Shown here: positions 7,388 through 12,404 of the stretch, in pieces
How positions within the stretch are numbered: position 1 is the first letter of the stretch
Layout of the letters: every line of letters begins with the position of its first letter
From: a virus
Strand: one strand, 5' to 3'
DNA: 26,382 nt
IMG/VR virus record: IMGVR_UViG_3300042328_000299
Location: 1 to 26,382 of that record
Program-made: the position numbers and the translations under genes
Notes under the pieces: model-generated
Told to the model about the DNA's origin: nothing
Database searches by the model: none
The model's input: the letters and a program-made list of their open reading frames with translations, nothing else

Positions 7388-7558
7388 ATGTTAGAACAAT
7401 TCAACACACTCGTATCGAAGTATCAGTCAGAAGTATCACTATATGCTTCTAAGCCTACTAAGGCATCATCTAAGCGTTTACGTGATCTTATCAATCAGAT
7501 GCAGAAGCTTGCTGTTGCTACTAAGAAGCATCTCATCGAGTTAGATAAAGGAGTCTAA
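7388..7558 (+). CDS. Small basic helical hypothetical protein (56 residues)
   Basis: ATG 7388 follows TAAGGATCACC, in which the preceding stop codon forms part of the Shine-Dalgarno. The product is Lys/Ser-rich and predicted helical (SKRLRDLINQMQKLAVATKKH), with no cysteine and no tryptophan. Its end abuts the start of the next gene (TAA followed directly by ATG). The spacing and ribosome-binding site make it a believable gene. Function unknown; a small nucleic-acid-binding or protein-binding helix is possible. Confidence 0.6.
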   Translation: MLEQFNTLVSKYQSEVSLYASKPTKASSKRLRDLINQMQKLAVATKKHLIELDKGV

Positions 7559-7663
7559 ATGGCTCTCTTTATTAAATTTGCATGGAGAGTGCTTATCTCT
7601 ACCATCATTAGCATTATTGCTAGTATCACTAAACGTAAAGTATTACGTCACATTGGAGTATAA
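7559..7663 (+). CDS. Micro-protein with one membrane-spanning helix (34 residues)
   Basis: The ATG directly abuts the preceding TAA, and the Shine-Dalgarno-like AAAGGAG lies inside the upstream gene about six bases before the start. The 34 residues contain a hydrophobic helix (about 2-24, FAWRVLISTIISIIASIT interrupted by one Arg) and a strongly basic tail (KRKVLRHIGV). This looks like a single-pass inner-membrane peptide with its basic end in the cytoplasm. Phage proteins of this size include superinfection-exclusion factors and holin-like peptides, but there is no lysis context here. The coding call rests on spacing and composition. Confidence 0.5.
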   Translation: MALFIKFAWRVLISTIISIIASITKRKVLRHIGV

Positions 7664-7665
7664 CT

Positions 7666-7962
7666 ATGACTATCACACTTAACACAAAGGAATTCGATGA
7701 GGCTGTACTACTTTGGCTCAAGGAGCAAGGCTTCAGTACTGACCGTTTCAATATTAGTACTAAGCTTACTGTTGGTCGTGGGGACCTCGGTGCTGGTACT
7801 CGTATGGAGGTAACACTAGATCCTATTACTACTGTAGCAGAGCCTGCCAATATGTTTGTTGCTATGAAGATGGAAGCACCAGTATTACCTTCAGTAGCTG
7901 TTCCTCGTCCTGATCCATTCAAGACTGGACCATCATTCAGTAGAGGACATGCAGATGAGTAG
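7666..7962 (+). CDS. Hypothetical protein with helix-strand N-terminus and proline-rich tail
   Basis: Ninety-eight residues. The first half reads as a helix (EFDEAVLLWLKEQGF), then strands with a TVGRGDLGAGTRMEVTLD stretch. This layout recurs in small uncharacterised phage proteins that I cannot name. The last 30 residues are Pro-rich and probably disordered. The start lies two bases after the preceding stop. The gene ends at TAG 7960-7962, 23 bases before a strong hairpin, so it appears to be the last gene of the replication transcription unit. An equally long antisense frame over it lacks a ribosome-binding site. Confidence 0.65.
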   Translation: MTITLNTKEFDEAVLLWLKEQGFSTDRFNISTKLTVGRGDLGAGTRMEVTLDPITTVAEPANMFVAMKMEAPVLPSVAVPRPDPFKTGPSFSRGHADE

Positions 7963-7985
7963 AGACTGGAATTCATTACCAGCTT

Positions 7986-8023
7986 TAAATGGTTTCACCA
8001 GCTATTGTGTATGAAACCATTTT
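7986..8023 (+). terminator. 12-bp hairpin, probable terminator or transcript end of the replication operon
   Basis: Bases 7986-7997 pair perfectly with 8012-8023 (core AAATGGTTTCA / TGAAACCATTT) around a 14-base loop. It lies 23 bases after the stop of the last replication-block gene. The right arm ends in TTTA, then TAGTATAAT, so there is no long separate U-run and factor-independent termination would be weak. It could equally stabilise the 3' end of the message or regulate the overlapping promoter, whose -35 lies in the loop. Confidence 0.55.
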
Positions 8024-8033
8024 ATAGTATAAT
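8005..8033 (+). promoter_or_regulatory. Sigma70-like promoter for the HNH/RNR block
   Basis: TTGTGT at 8005-8010 and a perfect TATAAT at 8028-8033 are separated by 17 bases. Transcription would start near 8040, about 20 bases before the HNH ATG, which has AAAGGATAC as ribosome-binding site. This is the best-formed rightward host-type promoter in the window and marks the start of the nucleotide-metabolism block. The -35 element sits in the loop of the hairpin at 7986-8023. Confidence 0.55.
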
Positions 8034-8060
8034 ACAGTATCTTAATTTTAAAGGATACAT

Positions 8061-8546
8061 ATGTGCTATATAAAGTGTAATAGATGTGGTAAAGAGTCAG
8101 ATAGTTATACAGATGCCTTAGACACATTTATAAGATACAGTAGATACACAGCAGGATCAAAGAAATTTAGACCTATGTGTAAGCAATGTAAAAAAGATAC
8201 TACTATTCCTACACGAAATAATGGAAAAGATGGGTATAGAGAACGTGAGAGAGAGACAAATAGGAATAGAAGAGCTAACTACTATTCAGCCAATGTGCTA
8301 AAGATTAAAGAGCATTTAGGTGGAAAGATAGCTTGCTCTATTTGTAACTATGAGGATGAGTGCTTTGCACCATTTGACTTTCATCATCTAGACCCTTCTA
8401 CTAAAGAGTTTGGAATTCATAAGAAGATAGATATGTCTCCTTTTGAAAGTTGGAAGACTGAAGTAGATAAGTGTATCTTAGTATGCAGCAACTGTCATAG
8501 AAAAATTCATTCAAAAAGGTGTACAGATGTTACAGCTATTACATAG
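8061..8546 (+). CDS. HNH endonuclease with N-terminal zinc ribbon (free-standing homing type)
   Basis: This 161-residue protein has an N-terminal zinc-binding cluster (Cys6-x2-Cys9 and Cys40-x2-Cys43), a basic linker (the RERERETNRNRR region), and an HNH domain with structural cysteines Cys92-x2-Cys95 and Cys142-x2-Cys145, the catalytic His pair 108-109 (FDFHHLDP) and His146/His150 (SNCHRKIH). It cuts DNA, and in phages such genes usually spread themselves into neighbouring sites. The gene overlaps nrdA by 20 bases, so nrdA's ribosome-binding site (AAAAAGG) lies inside it. Arginine codons are 9 AGA, 2 AGG, 1 CGA and 1 CGT, whereas the first 280 codons of nrdA have about twice as many CGT as AGA. 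Different codon use plus position suggests recent acquisition. nrdA appears complete, so this is not an intron. Confidence 0.85.
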   Translation: MCYIKCNRCGKESDSYTDALDTFIRYSRYTAGSKKFRPMCKQCKKDTTIPTRNNGKDGYRERERETNRNRRANYYSANVLKIKEHLGGKIACSICNYEDECFAPFDFHHLDPSTKEFGIHKKIDMSPFESWKTEVDKCILVCSNCHRKIHSKRCTDVTAIT

Positions 8547-10329
8547 TAGAAGTTGGTCAGGCTTACCTGACTTTTCCAAAGCATTGTATAAAGAAACTTA
8601 TTTTTTACCCAACGAAGATTATGATCAATGGGTACATAGAGTAAGCAATGCTTATGCCAACGATACAGAACATGCTGATCGTATGGCTATATATTTAAAA
8701 AATTACTGGTGGCATGGTTCAACGCCTATTTCATCTAACGCTGGTACTGATAGAGGACTTCCTATATCATGCTTCACTAAGAGTGTTGCTGACAATAAAC
8801 CCTCCATCTTCCAGAACTATAATGAAGCATTTAACCTTGGTGCTTATGGTGGAGGTATTGGTACTGACTGGTCTAAGGTACGTTCAGTCAATGAATCTGT
8901 AGGACCTCATGGTGGAAAGTCTTCTGGACTCATACCATTCTTAGGTATCTCAGACCGTAGTACTCTTGCCATCAGTCAGGGAGGTCTTCGTAGAGCTTCT
9001 GAAGCTACATACCTTGATATCTCACATCCTGAGATTGAGGAGTTCATTGATATCCGTAAGGAGACTGGTGACAGTAGCCGTAGAACTCCTAATCTCCATC
9101 ATGGTGTGGTTATCTCTGATGACTTCATGCATTGTGTCTTGAATGATTACAACTGGAATTTATTATCACCAAAGACTGGAGCAGTAGTTCGTACTGTATC
9201 AGCTCGTAAGCTATGGTCTCAGATCCTAGAGGCTCGTATTACTACAGGAGAACCTTATCTACTATTCATTGATACTGTCAATGACTTAGCACCAGAGGAA
9301 TATAAGAATGAAAACATCAAAGTTACAACATCTAACCTCTGTACTGAGATTACGCTTCGTACTGACGATAACCATAGTGGAGTTTGTTGTCTTGGTAGCA
9401 TTAATCTTGAGTATTGGGATGAGTACCAACATTGTTTTGATCAGTTCATTGCTGATTGTTCTGATTATCTTGACAACGTACTTCAAGACTTCATCAACCG
9501 TACTGAGCATCTCAGTGGATTCGAGCGAGCTAGAGCAGGAGCCATTGACGAAAGAAGTATCGGACTTGGAGTAATGGGCTTCCATTCACTTCTACAGTCT
9601 AAGCTTATTCCTTGGGAATCCTCTATTGCTAAAGGTCTTAACATGAAGATCTTCAGTATGATTAAGGAATCAGCTGATAATCATAATGATGAGATTGCTA
9701 GCTTACATGTAGGAGGTCATAAGTGCCCTATGTCTGATCGTAATGGAACATTGAAACGTAACATTCACGTTACTGCTATTGCTCCTACCATGAGTATCTC
9801 ATCATTGTGTGGTGTTACTTCATCTGGTATTGAGCCTTGGGTCACTAATGCTTTCACTAAGAAGGTTAAGCAGGGATCTTTTGCTATTAAGAATAAGTAT
9901 CTTGAACAGTATATCTCTGACTTCTTTAATGAGGCAGGAGAAGGATATCCTAGTGCTTGGGAATCTCAGCAGTGGGACTCCATTAAGAAGAACAGTGGTT
10001 CTGTACAGCATCTAGATTGGATGCCACAGAATATTAAGGATGTATTCAAGACTGCTTTTGAGTTAGATCAGCGTTGGCTGCTAGAGTTTGCTGGAGATCG
10101 TTCTGCTCTCATTGATCAGGGACAGTCACTGAACATCTTCATACCAGCAGGATCATCTGTACAGTTCATCTCAGACCTTCACATTCTTGCTTGGAGGAAG
10201 AAGATCAAGTCACTATACTACGTCCGTTCTACTGCAGGAGTATCAGCTTCTACTGCATCAGGTGAACGTAAACAAATACAACATAAGGAAATAGATATGA
10301 TGTCTGATACCTGCTTAGGCTGTACATGA
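8527..10329 (+). CDS. nrdA: Ribonucleoside-diphosphate reductase, class I, alpha (large) subunit
   Basis: This 600-residue protein reduces ribonucleotides to deoxyribonucleotides for phage DNA synthesis together with the beta subunit at 10490. Visible landmarks: redox cysteine Cys82 (PISCFT), the active-site trio Asn270-Cys272-Glu274 (SNLCTEI), the partner redox cysteine around 287-288 (VCCLGSINL), the paired radical-transfer tyrosines (SLYYVRS) near residue 574, and a C-terminal DTCLGCT with the swinging-arm CxxC. It lacks the N-terminal ATP-cone of E. coli NrdA (761 residues), so activity control by dATP is probably absent. The start at ATG 8527 lies 20 bases inside the HNH gene. The sequence reads straight into the N-terminal RNR domain (RSWSGLPDF), so nothing seems lost. 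The stop overlaps the next ATG (ATGA). Confidence 0.95.
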   Translation: MLQLLHSRSWSGLPDFSKALYKETYFLPNEDYDQWVHRVSNAYANDTEHADRMAIYLKNYWWHGSTPISSNAGTDRGLPISCFTKSVADNKPSIFQNYNEAFNLGAYGGGIGTDWSKVRSVNESVGPHGGKSSGLIPFLGISDRSTLAISQGGLRRASEATYLDISHPEIEEFIDIRKETGDSSRRTPNLHHGVVISDDFMHCVLNDYNWNLLSPKTGAVVRTVSARKLWSQILEARITTGEPYLLFIDTVNDLAPEEYKNENIKVTTSNLCTEITLRTDDNHSGVCCLGSINLEYWDEYQHCFDQFIADCSDYLDNVLQDFINRTEHLSGFERARAGAIDERSIGLGVMGFHSLLQSKLIPWESSIAKGLNMKIFSMIKESADNHNDEIASLHVGGHKCPMSDRNGTLKRNIHVTAIAPTMSISSLCGVTSSGIEPWVTNAFTKKVKQGSFAIKNKYLEQYISDFFNEAGEGYPSAWESQQWDSIKKNSGSVQHLDWMPQNIKDVFKTAFELDQRWLLEFAGDRSALIDQGQSLNIFIPAGSSVQFISDLHILAWRKKIKSLYYVRSTAGVSASTASGERKQIQHKEIDMMSDTCLGCT

Positions 10330-10493
10330 ATAAATACTATGCATTTACTGAAGATTGTAAGATATCTTATTTAGGTGAGTTTGAGTCTATGGGAGATGCT
10401 ATGGAGCATTATTCAGATATAGATTCATATGTATGGTTTATGTCTGCACATGACCTAAACCAATTATACTTTAGTATAGGAGAATACTTATGA
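10326..10493 (+). CDS. Small acidic hypothetical protein between nrdA and nrdB (55 residues)
   Basis: ATG 10326 overlaps the nrdA stop by four bases (ATGA), and its own TGA at 10491-10493 overlaps the nrdB start by four bases. Such double coupling makes a random frame unlikely. The product is acidic and aromatic-rich (MNKYYAFTEDCKISYLGEF at the start, SYVWFMSAHDLNQLYFSI later), with a single cysteine. It is therefore not a glutaredoxin or thioredoxin (no CxxC), the usual companions of class I RNR. It contains the nrdB ribosome-binding site (AGGAG). Function unknown; an RNR-associated role is only guilt by position. Confidence 0.65.
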   Translation: MNKYYAFTEDCKISYLGEFESMGDAMEHYSDIDSYVWFMSAHDLNQLYFSIGEYL

Positions 10494-11515
10494 GTACACT
10501 CATTCACATTAATGGTATTCCCACATTCAAGTCTTCTAAAGGCTTTCGCTATCCTAAATTTTGGAATTATTACAAAGAACATGATCGTGCTCACTGGACT
10601 GCTGATATCATATCACTAGCTAAAGACATTCAGGACTTTGATAGAGCTTCTCCTAAAGAGAAGGATGACATCACTCGTACCATGAGACTATTCACTCAGC
10701 AGGAAGTATCAGTTGAGAATGGCTATGCAGTCTTACTTCGTATCTTCAAACCTATTGAGGTACAGGCTATGCTATCGAACTTCATGGCTAGAGAGTTTAC
10801 TCACATTGAGAACTACTCTCTATTCACTGAGACCATAGGGCTTCCTAACAGTATCTATCAGGACTTCCTTGATATACCTGTTATGGCTTCTAAAGCTGAT
10901 TACCTTGAGAAAGCTAAGGTCAAGAAGTACGAAGAATACAAGGCTATGAACTTATCAGAGCTTGCTCTCGATAAAGTATTCCGTAGAGATGTAGCTCGTA
11001 TGCTTGCCATCTATGCTGGAGGTGCTGAAGGTATCTCTCTCATGGCACAGTTTGCAGCACTCCTTAAGTATCAGTTCTCTGGGAAATACCCTGGTCTTTG
11101 TACCATAGTAGAGTATAGTATTCGTGAAGAGAATATGCACTTCATTGGTAACTGCCACTTGTTCCGTACATTCATAGCTGAGAATCCTGATATTTGGGAT
11201 GATGAGTTGAAGTATGATATCTATCAGGGTATCCGTGAGATGGTAGCATATGAAGAAGCTCTGGTAGATTACTTTGATTATGCCCACATTGCTAATAGTG
11301 ACTTGAAGCGTTACATTCAGTATCGTGCTGATATTGCTTTAAAGGAACTTGGTATGAAACCTAACTATAATACTACTGTCAACCCATTACCATACATGGA
11401 TGATGTTGTTGGTACTGTCTTAACTGATTTCTTCAGTGGTCGTGTAACAACATACAGCAAAGCCGTAGATGGTGACTGGGAAGATATAGATTATAGTAAA
11501 TGGAGTAGTGTATGA
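10490..11515 (+). CDS. nrdB: Ribonucleoside-diphosphate reductase, class I, beta (small, radical) subunit
   Basis: This 341-residue ferritin-like subunit generates the radical for the alpha subunit. Metal ligands and radical site are visible in order: a first ligand that appears to be Glu72 (FTQQEVSVENGY, where Asp is usual), Glu102-x2-His105 with the radical Tyr109 (REFTHIENY), Glu180 (GGAEGIS), and Glu214-x2-His217 (REENMH). The C-terminus (WEDIDYSKWSSV) is the flexible tail that docks on alpha. Length and motif order fit a tyrosyl-radical class I enzyme, with the Glu-for-Asp change as the one oddity. It follows nrdA across a 55-codon ORF and overlaps the next small gene by four bases (ATGA). 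Confidence 0.94.
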   Translation: MSTLIHINGIPTFKSSKGFRYPKFWNYYKEHDRAHWTADIISLAKDIQDFDRASPKEKDDITRTMRLFTQQEVSVENGYAVLLRIFKPIEVQAMLSNFMAREFTHIENYSLFTETIGLPNSIYQDFLDIPVMASKADYLEKAKVKKYEEYKAMNLSELALDKVFRRDVARMLAIYAGGAEGISLMAQFAALLKYQFSGKYPGLCTIVEYSIREENMHFIGNCHLFRTFIAENPDIWDDELKYDIYQGIREMVAYEEALVDYFDYAHIANSDLKRYIQYRADIALKELGMKPNYNTTVNPLPYMDDVVGTVLTDFFSGRVTTYSKAVDGDWEDIDYSKWSSV

Positions 11516-11682
11516 CACCAAAAGAATACAGTAAGAAGTATGATGCTATTGCTACATCAGAAGCATCTGCTACAGTGAAAGCTGAAGCACTTGCTAAACT
11601 GAATGAACAATACAAAGGCATATACTTTAAAGCTATGCAGGTCATTATTGACTCTGCACCAGACTTACCTAAAGGAGATTAA
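11512..11682 (+). CDS. Small helical hypothetical protein (56 residues)
   Basis: ATG 11512 overlaps the nrdB stop (ATGA), and the frame ends at TAA 11680-11682. The product is Ala/Lys-rich and almost entirely helical (SEASATVKAEALAKLNEQY), ending SAPDLPKGD. There are no cysteines and no recognised motif. Its last codons contain the AAAGGAG that serves as ribosome-binding site of the DUF6378 gene, so the two are coupled. Function unknown. Confidence 0.62.
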   Translation: MTPKEYSKKYDAIATSEASATVKAEALAKLNEQYKGIYFKAMQVIIDSAPDLPKGD

Positions 11683-11684
11683 GT

Positions 11685-12023
11685 ATGTCATTAGCATTTT
11701 CAGATCACGGAGGAGGAGACGCAGTAATGTCACCATCATTAGAAAAACAGTATATAGGTGTAGAAGATATTCTACTAGAAAGAGGAAACCGTTATGGTAA
11801 GTTCTCAGGTCATGCAGCACTTACTCAGGCATTGAAAGATGCTTTCATTAAGCACTCTAACAACTTCAGCAGACTTACTCCTGCCATGAGAGAATCCTTA
11901 GATATGATCTTCCATAAGATTGGTCGTATTGGTAACGGAGATCCTTTCTATGATGACTCATGGATTGACATTGCAGGCTATGCCCAGCTTGTAGTAGATG
12001 AACTTCATGGAGAAGGCAAATGA
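11685..12023 (+). CDS. DUF6378 family phage protein
   Basis: This 112-residue protein matches the pattern I know for DUF6378: ERGNRYGKFSGHAALTQALK near the front, then ESLDMIFHKIGRIGNGDP, and a closing DDSWIDIAGYAQLV. The family is common in tailed phages and, because it resembles the all-alpha NTP pyrophosphohydrolase helices and often lies beside such enzymes, may act on nucleotides; its biochemical role is not established. Two starts are possible: ATG 11685 with AAAGGAG eight bases upstream, and ATG 11727 with a stronger GGAGGAGGA nine bases upstream, which would remove a Gly-rich 14-residue leader. The stop overlaps the MazG-like start by four bases (ATGA). Confidence 0.78.
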   Translation: MSLAFSDHGGGDAVMSPSLEKQYIGVEDILLERGNRYGKFSGHAALTQALKDAFIKHSNNFSRLTPAMRESLDMIFHKIGRIGNGDPFYDDSWIDIAGYAQLVVDELHGEGK

Positions 12024-12394
12024 AATGGGTTGATGGTCTCCGTCAGTGGAGAAAGAATCGTAACAGTGTAGCATTACAGGACTCATTCATACCTGCTATA
12101 CAAGAAGAACTTCAAGAGTACTCAGATGCTAAGACTGAGCACGATAAGATTGATGCCTTAGCTGACATATTAGTATTTACTGCTAATGAGATAGAACTCG
12201 AAGGATACAACGTAGATCTTGTTATGAAGCAGGTTGTCAAGCACATCTCTTCTCGTATGCAAGATCATGTTCAGGCTTCTGAGTGGCTGAAGAATGGACC
12301 TTCTGGCAAATGGCAGAAGTGGCAATCACAACCATCAGATTCCTTGTATGAACCAGACTATACTATCTGTCGATTGTCTAAAGCAGTCTCTTAG
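12020..12394 (+). CDS. MazG/PRA-PH-like NTP pyrophosphohydrolase
   Basis: This 124-residue protein has the four-helix all-alpha NTP-PPase pattern: metal-binding EELQEY (Glu29, Glu30, Glu33) followed by KIDALADILVFTANEIELEGYN, whose Asp45 and Asp49 form the second metal set. The tail SLYEPDYTICRL is typical of phage relatives of phosphoribosyl-ATP pyrophosphohydrolase. Such enzymes hydrolyse nucleoside triphosphates to monophosphates, clearing dUTP or aberrant nucleotides or lowering alarmone levels. Its position after RNR and DUF6378, with four-base coupling, fits control of the dNTP pool. It is the last rightward gene. Its stop codon lies in the loop of a hairpin, 10 bases from the end of the convergent RNA polymerase gene. 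Confidence 0.8.
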   Translation: MKWVDGLRQWRKNRNSVALQDSFIPAIQEELQEYSDAKTEHDKIDALADILVFTANEIELEGYNVDLVMKQVVKHISSRMQDHVQASEWLKNGPSGKWQKWQSQPSDSLYEPDYTICRLSKAVS

Positions 12395-12401
12395 GAGACT
12401 G
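12384..12401. terminator. Hairpin at the convergent gene junction, candidate bidirectional terminator
   Basis: CAGTCTC (12384-12390) and GAGACTG (12395-12401) form a perfect 7-bp stem with a TTAG loop that contains the stop codon of the MazG-like gene. The convergent RNA polymerase gene stops at 12405. The site is right for separating middle and late transcripts, but neither direction has a U-run (TCATTAG rightward, CTTTAGAC leftward), so factor-independent termination is doubtful. Confidence 0.45.
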
Positions 12402-12404
12402 TCA

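Noticed and set aside
7629-7976. Leftward 115-residue frame over the 7666-7962 gene
   Set aside because: Its product is Ser/Val-rich without motif, it has no ribosome-binding site, and all neighbours run rightward with coupled junctions.
8061-8546. HNH gene as part of a group I intron in nrdA
   Set aside because: nrdA reads through from its N-terminal RNR domain to its C-terminal CLGC without interruption, and no intron-like structure splits it.
9286-9585. Frames on both strands (9286-9585 and 9308-9574) inside nrdA
   Set aside because: nrdA is continuous and has its catalytic Asn-x-Cys-x-Glu segment close by in the real frame; these are out-of-frame shadows.
10440-10489. Possible promoter just before nrdB (TATACT, TAGTATAG)
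   Set aside because: The sequence is coding for the 55-codon ORF, has no matching -35 and no conserved core like the other TATAAT sites.
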